NCBI RefSeq assembly: GCF_900128945.1
Contig: NZ_FQUD01000002.1
Span: 834,371-898,370 of the forward strand
Length of the DNA stretch: 64,000 nt
Origin: Chryseobacterium sp. OV279
Lineage (GTDB): Bacteria; Bacteroidota; Bacteroidia; Flavobacteriales; Weeksellaceae
Reading direction: 5' to 3'
The number at the start of each line of letters is the position of its first letter. Positions within the stretch are counted from its first letter, which is position 1. Of this stretch, positions 23,931-32,471 are shown piece after piece. Made by a program: the position numbers and the translations under genes. The notes below the pieces were generated by a model. The model was not told the origin of the DNA and did not search any database. It was given only the letters and a program-made list of their open reading frames with translations.

Positions 23931-25331
23931 ATGGAAAATTTTGATGTTGCCGTGATCGGGTCCGGCCCCGGTGGTTATGTTGCTGCCATAAGAAGTGCAC
24001 AGCTTGGTTATAAAACAGTGATCATAGAAAAGTATGATACCTTGGGAGGCACCTGTACCAATGTGGGATGCATTCCAACAAAAGCGCTGCTGGACAGTTC
24101 CCATCATTATTCGGAAGCTTCTCATCAGTTTGAAGAGCATGGGATAAAGGTGAATGATCTGAAACTGGATTTTCCTCAGATGTACAAAAGAAAATCTGAA
24201 GTGGTGTCCAAAAATACAGACGGTCTGAATTTCTTAATGAGTAAAAATAAAATTACCCGTTTGAAAGGAACTGCAGGTTTTATCAATGATTTGGTCATCA
24301 AAGTGACGAGTGATCTCGAAAGTACTGAAATTACAGCTCAAAACTATATCATCGCCACAGGTTCGAAACCATCATCAATTCCCGGAGTAGCTATTGATAA
24401 GCAAAGAATCATTACTTCTACAGAAGCTTTATCATTAGAGGAACATCCAAAATCTATGGTGATCATCGGAGGTGGGGTGATAGGAGTCGAAATGGCATCC
24501 ATATTCAGCCGTATCGGAACTCAGGTAACGATTCTTGAATATGCAGATCATCTGATTGCCGGAATGGATCATGAATTGGGAAAAAGTCTTCAAAGAATTT
24601 TGAAAAAAGAAGGAATTGACATCCGTCTGGGTCAGTCTGTTTACAAAGCAGAGAACTCCGGTTCTTCAGCTAAAGTATTTTTTAAGGATAAAAATAATGA
24701 AGACCACGAACTGGAAGCAGAATATGTTTTGGTAGCTGTGGGAAGAAGCCCTTATACAAAAGGTTTGGGGTTGGAAAATGCAGGTGTACAGCTTGATGAC
24801 CGCGGATTCATTAAGGTGGATGAAAACAGACAGACATCCGTTTCACATATTTACGCCATTGGTGATGTGGTAGGTGGTGCGATGCTTGCTCATAAAGCTG
24901 AAGAAGAAGGAGTCCTCGTTGCAGAAACGATTAATGGGCAAAAACGTCACATCCATTACGACCGTATTCCATCAGTAGTTTATACATGGCCTGAAGTGGC
25001 TTCTGTAGGGTTTTCTGAGGAATATCTAAAGAAAAATGATATCACTTATAATGTCGGGAAGTTTCCGTTTTCTGCCAGTGCCAGAGCAAGAGCGTCTATG
25101 GATACGGATGGTTTTGCAAAAGTTCTGGTAGATCCTAAATACGGGGAAGTACTGGGTGTTCATATCATTGGGGCCAGAGCAGCGGATCTCATTGCACAGG
25201 CTGTCATTGCACAGGAGTATGAGGTGACGGCTGAAGATATGTTTCGTATCTCCTACGCGCATCCTACCTATTCGGAAGCCCTGAAAGAAGCTTATCTGAT
25301 GGCTTCAGGTCAGGGAGCAATTAATATTTAA
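23931..25331 (+). CDS. lpdA: Dihydrolipoyl dehydrogenase
   Basis: 466 residues from ATG 23931; an upstream TTG frame is ignored. It is the FAD flavoprotein E3 that reoxidises lipoyl groups with NAD+ in 2-oxoacid dehydrogenase or glycine-cleavage complexes. It has the FAD motif VAVIGSGPGGYVAA, the redox disulfide Cys42/Cys47 (GGTCTNVGCIPTK), the NAD motif IGGGVIGVEMASIF and the catalytic His444/Glu449 (AHPTYSEALKEA). It stands alone without E1/E2 genes and is divergent from an HxlR regulator, which suggests a stress-controlled extra copy (inference). Confidence 0.95.
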   Translation: MENFDVAVIGSGPGGYVAAIRSAQLGYKTVIIEKYDTLGGTCTNVGCIPTKALLDSSHHYSEASHQFEEHGIKVNDLKLDFPQMYKRKSEVVSKNTDGLNFLMSKNKITRLKGTAGFINDLVIKVTSDLESTEITAQNYIIATGSKPSSIPGVAIDKQRIITSTEALSLEEHPKSMVIIGGGVIGVEMASIFSRIGTQVTILEYADHLIAGMDHELGKSLQRILKKEGIDIRLGQSVYKAENSGSSAKVFFKDKNNEDHELEAEYVLVAVGRSPYTKGLGLENAGVQLDDRGFIKVDENRQTSVSHIYAIGDVVGGAMLAHKAEEEGVLVAETINGQKRHIHYDRIPSVVYTWPEVASVGFSEEYLKKNDITYNVGKFPFSASARARASMDTDGFAKVLVDPKYGEVLGVHIIGARAADLIAQAVIAQEYEVTAEDMFRISYAHPTYSEALKEAYLMASGQGAINI

Positions 25332-25338
25332 TGTAATT

Positions 25339-25374
25339 TGAGTTTGGGGAAAGAATAAAGAATAAAGAATAAAG
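25339..25374. repeat. TGAGTTTGGGG plus AGAATAA heptads
   Basis: TGAGTTTGGGG is followed by three AGAATAA units with 7-base period, as at 12530-12580. It lies directly downstream of lpdA. Confidence 0.82.
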
Positions 25375-25461
25375 ATGCCATAAAAGCAAAGATGTCTGTA
25401 CATTAGAAAGGATAAGGAAATTTAGATGATATGATTTTTTTTTTGTAAGTTTTTAATTTTC

Positions 25462-25494
25462 AACCATGTCAAGGTTCTGAACCTTGACATGGTT
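25462..25494. repeat. Perfect 33-base palindrome
   Basis: AACCATGTCAAGGTTC (25462-25477) and GAACCTTGACATGGTT (25479-25494) are exact reverse complements around a single T. It lies between the convergent lpdA and a minus-strand gene. It lacks a T-tract, so a simple terminator is less likely than a repeat or protein-binding site. Confidence 0.88.
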
Positions 25495-25570
25495 AATGGC
25501 TAAATTTTTTTTAATTCATAAAAAAACTGCTCAATCTGCTCGGAATTTTTTATCTTTTGAAACCACTTTT

Positions 25571-26194
25571 TTATTTGGAATCGGTCTGAGACGAAGTGTC
25601 ACAATTTTCACTTTTAAAGTAAACCCCATTGTTTTTGGATTCCAGTTTACCGTTTTTTCTGTTGATCTTTATAAAATATGATTCTCTGATTTCCGGGCAG
25701 CCTTTAGACTTTGAAAGGTATAGATTAATATGTCTGTCCTCAATTTTATATGAGCTGCCTGCTTTATCACCTGTGTCTACTGAAAAACCATACGTTTGAG
25801 CCAATAAAATAGCTTCCGGAAGATTATCAATTGTTCCGATAAAATCCCTCAACTGCTGTTCACTGGAAAAATAAACGGATCTTTCTTTTTTGCAGGCAAG
25901 AATGTATGAAAAGCATCGGTTACCCACACATTTCTGGAAAAAACCTTTTTGAGGAAGAGGCTCATTGATGGTCATGAAATCCGGCATCTGGCTTTCATAG
26001 ATCACTGCTTTTTCAGGATCGGTGTCATTGGTAAGAATTCTCCAGTAACCATAGTCTTTATCCGGAACAATAAATGGGTATAAATATTCCGTTGTATCCA
26101 GAATATTCGGAATCTTCCTGTAATCATCGGGAACCGTGGTCTGTGCAAAAAACAGACTGGATAGGATAAGGGAAGCGAACGCGATGATTTTCAT
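25571..26194 (-). CDS. Secreted protein of unknown function
   Basis: 207 residues with a signal peptide (MKIIAFASLILSSLFFAQ). Five Cys are present, two in CVGNRCFSYILAC. No family is recognised. The mature part reads as a mixed alpha/beta domain and ends in a Ser/Thr/Asp-rich tail. A TAAATTTG box at 26214-26221 gives it its own promoter, so it is probably monocistronic. The role is unknown. Confidence 0.7.
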   Translation of the reverse strand: MKIIAFASLILSSLFFAQTTVPDDYRKIPNILDTTEYLYPFIVPDKDYGYWRILTNDTDPEKAVIYESQMPDFMTINEPLPQKGFFQKCVGNRCFSYILACKKERSVYFSSEQQLRDFIGTIDNLPEAILLAQTYGFSVDTGDKAGSSYKIEDRHINLYLSKSKGCPEIRESYFIKINRKNGKLESKNNGVYFKSENCDTSSQTDSK

Positions 26195-26213
26195 AAAGGA
26201 AGTACTTTGGGGG

Positions 26214-26221
26214 CAAATTTA
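26214..26221 (-). promoter_or_regulatory. Promoter -7 box for the secreted protein gene
   Basis: TAAATTTG on the minus strand ends 19 bases before the ATG at 26194. No clear -33 element is seen. Confidence 0.5.
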
Positions 26222-26238
26222 CGAAAATGGATGAAGAT

Positions 26239-27714
26239 TTATTTTTTATCCTTTAAATAATTCGCCGCATTGGTATTATCTGGATTGAGCAGTAATGATT
26301 TTTTATAATTTGCAACGGCTTCTTCTTTACTTCCCAGTGCATCTAATATTTCACCATAGCTGTCAAAAACATTGGAGCTATTGGGAAATAATTCGGTATT
26401 CAATTTGAAAACAGCTAATGCTTCATTTTTAAGATTACGTCCCACCATCTGATAGCCCCATGAATTGATCTCATCCTCAGACACCCTAAAGCTCTTGTTT
26501 TTCTTTTTGATTTTCTGATAAACCGAACCTATATTTTGATAACCGTCTGCACGAGTTTGTAAGTACAGCATTTTCATGTTGGGACTGAGTCCAAAACCAT
26601 TTTCAGCTTTCATATCGGGAATATAATATCCTGCAATTTCATCAATGAACCATTCAGGATTTGAGCCCTGAAGGTTGGTTAAAACTACAATGGACAGATG
26701 ATCCTGAGGATACACAAATAGGGAAGAACGCATACCGCCAACAGGGGCAACGGCAGGATGTTCAGTTCTTACAACAGTGGGCCATCCCAGGGCATAGCCA
26801 TTTGTGAGTTTATTGAAACCGCCTACATTACCGTTATTGAGTTTTATGGTTGTGAAAAGTTCTGTGATGCTCTTTTTATCCTTAAGCAGTTTTCCTCCCT
26901 GTAAAGCCAGGAGCCATTTGCTTAAATCTTCTGCTGAGGACAGAATTCCAGTAGCCGTCCGGAAAAAGAGCGGGAAAGTGGCGAAAGCGTTGTGAAGTTT
27001 TCCATCATTGATCCATTGGCCATCGTTATTGATAATAGTGGAATAAGCACCTGCACTGTTATCAATAATATCGTTGGAATCTCCAAATTGGGTGACAAGC
27101 AGTTTAGATGGCTTGAATTGATTGTCTTCAATAAATTTTGTGAAATGTACTCCACTTAACTGAGTAATTATTTTTCCTAAGATAAGGTATCCAGTTTGGT
27201 TATAACTGAATTTTTCACCGGGTGAAAACTCCATCGGAAGGGTTTTAACGATTTCCCAGTTTTTACTTTCAATGCCTTCACCCAAAACCTGCTCTTTCTG
27301 ATCAATATTATTGGGAAGACCAGATGTATTGCTTAAAAGCTGTTTGAAGGTTATGTTTTTCCAGTTGTCAGGAATATCACTGATATATTTGGAAATGGGA
27401 TCATCTACTTTTAATTTTCCCTGCTCCTGTAACTGTAGAATAGCAACACCCACAAATGCCTTTGTCATTGAGTTGATCGAAAATACGCTATTGTTTTTTG
27501 TGGCATTTTGATGTTCAATATTGGCCAGTCCATAGCTGCTGAGCTGCTCAATTTTGTCATTTCTGATGATGGCCAATTGAAGTCCCGGGATCTTCAGCTC
27601 CTGCATTTTATGTTTGATGAAAGTATCAATGCTGTCAGAACGCTTTTGTGCTGTATAATCTTTGGGAAAAATAACAACGGTAATCAGTAGAAATGATTTT
27701 AATAAGATTTTCAT
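26239..27714 (-). CDS. Beta-lactamase-fold serine hydrolase with C-terminal TPR
   Basis: 491 residues with a signal peptide. The class C/penicillin-binding fold shows the S-x-x-K nucleophile (SMTK, Ser82/Lys85) in VFSINSMTKAFVGVA. The second motif, normally YSN, reads YNQ (171-173, KFSYNQTGY). The third is probably HPAVAPVGGMR. Residues ~400-490 look like TPR-type helices (NLKNEALAVFKLNTELFPNS and SKEEAVANYKKSLLLNPDN). Such proteins are often esterases or D-aminopeptidases rather than true beta-lactamases. No resistance role can be claimed. Confidence 0.88.
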   Translation of the reverse strand: MKILLKSFLLITVVIFPKDYTAQKRSDSIDTFIKHKMQELKIPGLQLAIIRNDKIEQLSSYGLANIEHQNATKNNSVFSINSMTKAFVGVAILQLQEQGKLKVDDPISKYISDIPDNWKNITFKQLLSNTSGLPNNIDQKEQVLGEGIESKNWEIVKTLPMEFSPGEKFSYNQTGYLILGKIITQLSGVHFTKFIEDNQFKPSKLLVTQFGDSNDIIDNSAGAYSTIINNDGQWINDGKLHNAFATFPLFFRTATGILSSAEDLSKWLLALQGGKLLKDKKSITELFTTIKLNNGNVGGFNKLTNGYALGWPTVVRTEHPAVAPVGGMRSSLFVYPQDHLSIVVLTNLQGSNPEWFIDEIAGYYIPDMKAENGFGLSPNMKMLYLQTRADGYQNIGSVYQKIKKKNKSFRVSEDEINSWGYQMVGRNLKNEALAVFKLNTELFPNSSNVFDSYGEILDALGSKEEAVANYKKSLLLNPDNTNAANYLKDKK

Positions 27715-27806
27715 GGAACTGTTTGTTATAAGACATGGAAAGGTAGCCTTTTATTACATGCCTGTAGAGTCTTTTCTTATTTTAACTGAAGAGGCGAGAG
27801 AGTCTT

Positions 27807-27911
27807 ATGGTGGCTTCGGGAGCCTCAACCACCATTTTGAATATTAGTCATTCGTTGGAGTATCTAATGAGGAGTGTAGTATCTGGTGGCTGAGGTCCTC
27901 GAAGCCACCAC
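27807..27911 (-). repeat. 105-bp paired-palindrome element, copy 2 (inverted)
   Basis: The arms are at 27809-27833 and 27885-27909. The 51-base middle resembles the reverse complement of the middle of copy 1, so this copy sits in the opposite orientation. The arms have diverged slightly and no longer pair perfectly. Confidence 0.82.
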
Positions 27912-27919
27912 TATCAGTG

Positions 27920-27975
27920 TCTGAAATCTGATGTTTGTAATACGGCTTCTTGTTTCTTAGCTCTTGGCTAAAATC
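27920..27975. repeat. Eight TCT-type heptads
   Basis: Eight consecutive 7-base units run from TCTGAAA to TAAAATC. Its end (TTAGCTCTTGGC) mirrors GCCAAGAGCC at 23142-23151 in reverse. Confidence 0.8.
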
Positions 27976-28008
27976 AAAAGACCACAATTTCAACCTTCTG
28001 CACAATCC

Positions 28009-28057
28009 CTAATCCCTACAACCTGCCACCTAATATCTGCCACCTGCTACCTAAAAT
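28009..28057. repeat. Seven C-rich heptads (CTGCCAC type)
   Basis: Seven consecutive 7-base units starting with CT (CTAATCC, CTACAAC ... CTAAAAT) have exact periodicity. The base content differs from the AGA/TCT arrays but the unit length is the same. Confidence 0.8.
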
Positions 28058-28060
28058 TCT

Positions 28061-28465
28061 CTACTGCAGTACAATTTTATAGTACCCTTTTTCATCCGTT
28101 ACATCAATATTTATACCCGTAAAGGTTAATTTATTGACCTGATAGCCATCACAGCCGCCTTTAAACTCAGAGGATTGTATTGAAAAATTAAAAGCTTTAA
28201 CATTAGACGTGAAAGAATAATTTTTTGTACCGTTATAAGCGCCGACATTTTCTAAAATGATCATGTCTTCAGATGTTTTGGTCAACTGTATTTCAACCTG
28301 ATTTTCATCCTTAATTGAATACACAGTAAGGCTTCCGTTCGTGATCAGATTTACATCATCAGCATTAACGAATTTAAAAGCTATCGTTTGAGGAGCGTTA
28401 TAACAATCTTCACCACAAGCTGTTACAATAAAAGCCATTAAAAAAAAGATAAAAATATTTTTCAT
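28061..28465 (-). CDS. Small lipoprotein of unknown function
   Basis: 134 residues. A lipoprotein signal peptide ends at IVTAC (Cys17), and the mature part is a short beta-rich domain with Cys pairs (GEDC and GGCDGY). No family is recognised. It is followed on the minus strand by repeats and preceded, 56 bases upstream, by a membrane-protein gene transcribed in the same direction, so cotranscription is possible. Confidence 0.7.
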   Translation of the reverse strand: MKNIFIFFLMAFIVTACGEDCYNAPQTIAFKFVNADDVNLITNGSLTVYSIKDENQVEIQLTKTSEDMIILENVGAYNGTKNYSFTSNVKAFNFSIQSSEFKGGCDGYQVNKLTFTGINIDVTDEKGYYKIVLQ

Positions 28466-28521
28466 TGGATTAATTTCTGTGAAAAGTAAAATTAATCATT
28501 AAACCATTGTGTACAAAATAA

Positions 28522-29184
28522 TTATAAAACTGAATTATTATAACGGTTCCTGAATATTTTTAGAATCTGTGCCAGCTGGTAATCCGTGATATCAAAATCG
28601 TCAATGTTGACTTCTATTTTTTCGCTGTTATGAAAAAAATATAAATAATTAACTTCAGGTTGGTAATCATGTTTGGATTCACGACTTACTATACGTTTTA
28701 CAATAATTTTTTCAAGCTGAATTTCATTCCACAAATATCTAGGATTATCTTTCAGTTGAATTCCTTTTCCATTGATCGAAATCATTACTTTAGATATTTT
28801 CTTAATTTCTACAATTACTTTTACAAGGAAATAGATTGTAAATGCGACTGACAATGCCATTATAAACATCGTTATAAAGTTGAACTTGATAATGATACAG
28901 GAAAGAAAAAAGATTCCCAGAATCACAAAAATACTGTACATAGAAATGGCAATGATTCTTCCTGAACGGGAATACTTAATTATAACCTGATCTAAAAGTG
29001 TATTTTCATCATATTCAATTTTATCATTTTTATGAATATTATATTCTTTATAAATAAAAACGCCATTGATAAAAGCGCCGATAAAAAATACAATGGAAAG
29101 GATGAAAAAGTATTGAAGTAAATAAACTCCTATGGATAAAGCTAAAATTCCTAAAATTGAATAGAAAATAATTCCAAATTTCAT
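28522..29184 (-). CDS. Four-TM membrane protein with C-terminal PH-like domain
   Basis: 220 residues from ATG 29184 (a longer frame begins at TTG and would include the promoter). Hydrophobic segments fall near residues 3-22, 26-46, 76-98 and 104-122. The C-terminal ~90 residues (ISINGKGIQLKDNPRYLWNEI onward) look like the bacterial PH-type domain seen in STM3941-like proteins. The function is unknown. The TATCTTTG box at 29205-29212 supports the chosen start. Confidence 0.7.
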   Translation of the reverse strand: MKFGIIFYSILGILALSIGVYLLQYFFILSIVFFIGAFINGVFIYKEYNIHKNDKIEYDENTLLDQVIIKYSRSGRIIAISMYSIFVILGIFFLSCIIIKFNFITMFIMALSVAFTIYFLVKVIVEIKKISKVMISINGKGIQLKDNPRYLWNEIQLEKIIVKRIVSRESKHDYQPEVNYLYFFHNSEKIEVNIDDFDITDYQLAQILKIFRNRYNNSVL

Positions 29185-29204
29185 TGGTGTTTTAATTTTT
29201 TTTG

Positions 29205-29212
29205 CAAAGATA
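29205..29212 (-). promoter_or_regulatory. Promoter -7 box for the membrane protein gene
   Basis: TATCTTTG on the minus strand ends 20 bases before the ATG at 29184. It argues against the longer TTG-started frame. Confidence 0.55.
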
Positions 29213-29250
29213 TAGGTTAAATTCAAAGGATAGGAAGTCAGTAGGAAATA

Positions 29251-29700
29251 TTATTTTTTAACCTGCTTTGCTTTATCAATATCTGTACTGATCAGATCTC
29301 TGGCGTAAGAAGTAGCCTTTTGATATTTCCCCAAAAATGCAGCCTTAAATTCATGGTCAATTTTTCCTTCTTTTATAATTTCATAAACAATCTCGGCTCT
29401 GATAGCCCTGAGTTCGAATAAAACCAGTTTATACGTATTTTTCTTATTATCCACTTGAAATAAAGTGTCAAATGCTGTAACTGCAGTGGTTACAGCTCCC
29501 AGGATTAAAATAGTTTTAGCTTGACTGAGATCTTCAATTTTTGATATTCCTGCTAAAATGGTAATGATTCCTGTAAAAATAATTTGAGTAATCCGGATAA
29601 CATAAAACATCCAGATATACTGATCAGCCTTTCTTTCAATTCTGTCAATTTCCTTTTGTATCTGCAGATAAAAAGGATCGGTTATAGAGTCTTCTTTCAT
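29251..29700 (-). CDS. DUF4231/SLATT-like two-TM protein
   Basis: 149 residues from ATG 29700. Layout: a short N-terminal helix, two transmembrane segments (about 29-51 and 62-82) with a short loop, then a charged helical C-terminal half (KLVLFELRAIRAEIVYEI and AFLGKYQKATSYARDLI). This is the arrangement of SLATT/DUF4231 domains, proposed in some systems to be nucleotide-triggered membrane effectors. No CD-NTase, SLOG or other sensor gene is adjacent, so a defence role is speculative. Confidence 0.6.
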   Translation of the reverse strand: MKEDSITDPFYLQIQKEIDRIERKADQYIWMFYVIRITQIIFTGIITILAGISKIEDLSQAKTILILGAVTTAVTAFDTLFQVDNKKNTYKLVLFELRAIRAEIVYEIIKEGKIDHEFKAAFLGKYQKATSYARDLISTDIDKAKQVKK

Positions 29701-29817
29701 GGTAAATAGTTTCAAATAAAGTTATTGAATTAATTCCAAGGAAGAATATTAAAATAATTTGTTCCGGCGAACTCCGCTTTTTTGTCATTTGTCAATTCAT
29801 TTAAAACCAAAATCCAT

Positions 29818-29825
29818 TACATTTG
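29818..29825 (+). promoter_or_regulatory. Promoter -7 box, near-leaderless, for ppc
   Basis: TACATTTG ends four bases before the ATG at 29830, the same spacing as at the DEAD-box gene. It argues against the longer TTG frame starting at 29782. Confidence 0.6.
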
Positions 29826-29829
29826 TTAT

Positions 29830-32364
29830 ATGATACACGACCAACGAGCAGAAAAATTCAGGCAGATCGTGGAGAATAAGTTCCAGATCTACAATTCATT
29901 ATTTATGAGCCTGCCTTATGATAAAATGACCAATATCGGGATGCTTCTTCCGTTCCTTTACGAGGAAAGCCGAAACGGATATGAAGAAGGCAAAACCCCT
30001 GAGGGAATTGTCGAAGAATTCTTTAAAAACCATACCGATCTTCAAACGGAGGAGCAGAAACTTGAACTGCTTTTTAAGATCATCCAGTACATCGAAAGAC
30101 AGGTGGTTTTATTTGACAGTATTGAAGACGCGGCATTTCCCAACCTTCATTCCGAAAGTGACAGCGGAACGGTGACCAATCTTTTTGAACGTTCATATCA
30201 GGACCATAAACTTGAAAAAGTGCGTGAAAAACTGAAAGATTTCACTGTAAAAGTGGTGTTTACAGCACACCCGACTCAGTTTTATCCAAGCTCGGTACAG
30301 AGAATCATTCAGGACCTGCGTGGAGCGATTACCAGTGATTCCGTGACGCAGATTGATATGCTTTTGCAGCAGTTGGGAAAAACTCCTTTTGTCAATAAAG
30401 AAAAGCCGACGCCAATAGATGAGGCGCTTAGTATCATTTCCTATTTAAGATATGTGTATTACGATACAATAGGAGAACTTTTTACAAAGATCAGAAAGAC
30501 CTTTGGAAACGGACATTTCCATCTGCATGAAGATATTATTCAACTTGGCTTCTGGCCGGGCGGGGACAGAGACGGAAATCCGTTTGTGACAGCTGATGTT
30601 ACGAAAAGAGTAGCAGAAGAGCTTCGTTCCGCAATCCTAAAATCTTATTACAGTCATTTGAAATTTATCAGAAGAAGACTGAGCTTCAGAGGCGTTTCAG
30701 AGGTGTTGACACAATTGAGTGATGAGTTGTATGGCGCTATATTTAATGGAAAGATAATCACAGCAGACGATATTCTGAAAAAAACGGATGAAGCCGAAAA
30801 AATTCTGGTGAATGAGCACAATTCTTTGTTCTTAGACCTTTTAGCCAATTTTAGAGATCGTGTGAAAATTTTCGGAACTCACTTTGCAACGCTGGATGTC
30901 CGTCAGGACAGCAGGATTCATCAGAAAGTGATTGATGAGGTTTTTGCAAAGGTATATGGAGATGCGGAGGCTTCCCAGGAAGAAAAATTCAATAAATTGA
31001 TTCAGCTTGGTGAAAAGGTAGATGCAGACCAGTTTGAAGATATCGTTAAAGATACCTTACTGACCGTTTCACAGGTTTCTGAGATTCAGGATCTGAATGG
31101 TCACAGAGGAATGAACCGCTACATTATTTCCAATTCCGATGCTGTAAAAGATGTGATGAATGTCTATGCATTTTTCAAAATCTGCGGTTATCAGGATGAA
31201 GAGATTAAGATGGACATTGTTCCTCTTTTTGAAACGATGGAAGGTTTGGCCAATTCTGAAAATGTAATGAACGAGCTTTATCAGAATCCGATGTATAAAA
31301 AGCATCTTGAAAGCAGAGGAAACCAGCAGACGATTATGCTTGGTTTTTCTGACGGAACAAAAGACGGTGGATATCTGAAGGCGAATTGGGAAATTTATAA
31401 GGCTAAAGAGGTCTTAACTAAACTTTCCGTTCAAAATGGAATTAAAGTCGTATTTTTTGACGGAAGAGGCGGTCCACCCGCAAGAGGAGGAGGGAAAACC
31501 CACGATTTCTATGCTTCACAGGGAAATACTATTGCCAACAATAAAATTGAACTCACGATACAAGGACAGACGATTACCAGTATTTTCGGAAATAAAGAAC
31601 AGGCGAAATACAATTTTGAGCAGCTTCTGACTGCCGGAGTGGAAAATGATGTCTTTAAAAATTCTAAAAAAGACCTTACAGACAAAGAAAGAAAATTGAT
31701 CGCCGAGCTGTCTGATATCAGTTATAAAAAATACTCCGATCTGAAAGCTCACCCTATGTTTGTCCCGTATCTTCAGGAAATGAGTACGCTGGAATATTAT
31801 GGTAAAACAAATATCGGAAGCCGTCCTTCCAAAAGAGGAAACGGCAGTGAACTGAAATTTGAAGATCTTCGAGCGATTCCGTTCGTGGGATCATGGTCGC
31901 AGCTGAAGCAGAATGTTCCGGGATTTTTCGGATTCGGATTTGCCATGCAGCAGATGAAAGAGCAGGGAAGACTGGATGAGGTAAAAGAACTGTATAAAGG
32001 TTCTGATTTCTTTAAAACCTTAGTGCTGAACTCGATGATGAGTATGAACAAATCCTATTTTCCACTGACTTATTATATTAAAAATAATCCAAAGTTCGGT
32101 GCATTCTGGAATATATTGTTTGATGAATACACGCTTTCAAGAGATATTATGCTTGAACTTACCGGATTCAAAATGTTGCAGGAAGAAGATCCGCTGTCCA
32201 GAAAATCGGTGAAGATTCGTGAGAAGATTGTGCTTCCACTGTTGAGTATTCAGCAGTATGCCCTGATGAAGATCCAGAAAGGAGAAGGGAATAAAGAAGC
32301 TTATGAAAAGCTGGTGACCAGATCATTATTTGGAAATATTAACGCGAGCAGAAACTCAGCTTAA
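29830..32364 (+). CDS. ppc: Phosphoenolpyruvate carboxylase
   Basis: 844 residues. It fixes bicarbonate onto PEP to give oxaloacetate, refilling the TCA cycle. Catalytic landmarks are VFTAHPTQFYPSSVQR (catalytic His; many bacterial enzymes have TAHPTE), GFWPGGDRDGNPFV, the mobile loop FDGRGGPPARGGGKTHDF and GSRPSKRGNG. It is shorter than proteobacterial enzymes (~880-930). A near-leaderless promoter precedes it and a hairpin terminator follows. Confidence 0.95.
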   Translation: MIHDQRAEKFRQIVENKFQIYNSLFMSLPYDKMTNIGMLLPFLYEESRNGYEEGKTPEGIVEEFFKNHTDLQTEEQKLELLFKIIQYIERQVVLFDSIEDAAFPNLHSESDSGTVTNLFERSYQDHKLEKVREKLKDFTVKVVFTAHPTQFYPSSVQRIIQDLRGAITSDSVTQIDMLLQQLGKTPFVNKEKPTPIDEALSIISYLRYVYYDTIGELFTKIRKTFGNGHFHLHEDIIQLGFWPGGDRDGNPFVTADVTKRVAEELRSAILKSYYSHLKFIRRRLSFRGVSEVLTQLSDELYGAIFNGKIITADDILKKTDEAEKILVNEHNSLFLDLLANFRDRVKIFGTHFATLDVRQDSRIHQKVIDEVFAKVYGDAEASQEEKFNKLIQLGEKVDADQFEDIVKDTLLTVSQVSEIQDLNGHRGMNRYIISNSDAVKDVMNVYAFFKICGYQDEEIKMDIVPLFETMEGLANSENVMNELYQNPMYKKHLESRGNQQTIMLGFSDGTKDGGYLKANWEIYKAKEVLTKLSVQNGIKVVFFDGRGGPPARGGGKTHDFYASQGNTIANNKIELTIQGQTITSIFGNKEQAKYNFEQLLTAGVENDVFKNSKKDLTDKERKLIAELSDISYKKYSDLKAHPMFVPYLQEMSTLEYYGKTNIGSRPSKRGNGSELKFEDLRAIPFVGSWSQLKQNVPGFFGFGFAMQQMKEQGRLDEVKELYKGSDFFKTLVLNSMMSMNKSYFPLTYYIKNNPKFGAFWNILFDEYTLSRDIMLELTGFKMLQEEDPLSRKSVKIREKIVLPLLSIQQYALMKIQKGEGNKEAYEKLVTRSLFGNINASRNSA

Positions 32365-32375
32365 TTGATGATAAC

Positions 32376-32408
32376 AACGCCTTTCGATTGAGAGGCGTTT
32401 TTTTTTAT
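32376..32408 (+). terminator. Terminator after ppc
   Basis: AACGCCT (32376-32382) pairs with AGGCGTT (32393-32399), followed by a run of T. Confidence 0.85.
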
Positions 32409-32471
32409 ATAAACCTAAATCACACAAATGGATTCACCTATGAACACAATGATTTTGTGAAACGGTTTTAG

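Larger units (their letters stand above)
27715..28060. repeat. Repeat-filled gap: palindrome copy 2 plus two heptad arrays
   Basis: No gene is seen. The gap consists of the 105-bp palindrome element (27807-27911), eight heptads from TCTGAAA at 27920 to 27975, and seven more C-rich heptads (CTGCCAC/CTGCTAC type) at 28009-28057, each with exact 7-base period. The last array ends three bases before the stop codon of the minus-strand lipoprotein gene. Confidence 0.85.

Noticed and set aside
23838..24140. N-terminal extension of the HxlR gene at 23424-23837
   Set aside because: It would run antisense through the start of lpdA and the shared promoter region, and the family begins near residue 1 of the shorter form.
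25462..25494. The 33-base palindrome as a simple terminator
   Set aside because: There is no T-tract on either side, although a transcription-related role is not excluded.
29251..29700. Complete defence island around the SLATT-like gene
   Set aside because: Neighbours are a lipoprotein, a PH-like membrane protein and ppc; no sensor, nuclease or nucleotidyltransferase is present.
29782..29829. Longer ppc reading from a TTG at 29782
   Set aside because: It contains the TACATTTG promoter box and lacks PEPC similarity; ATG 29830 is preferred.
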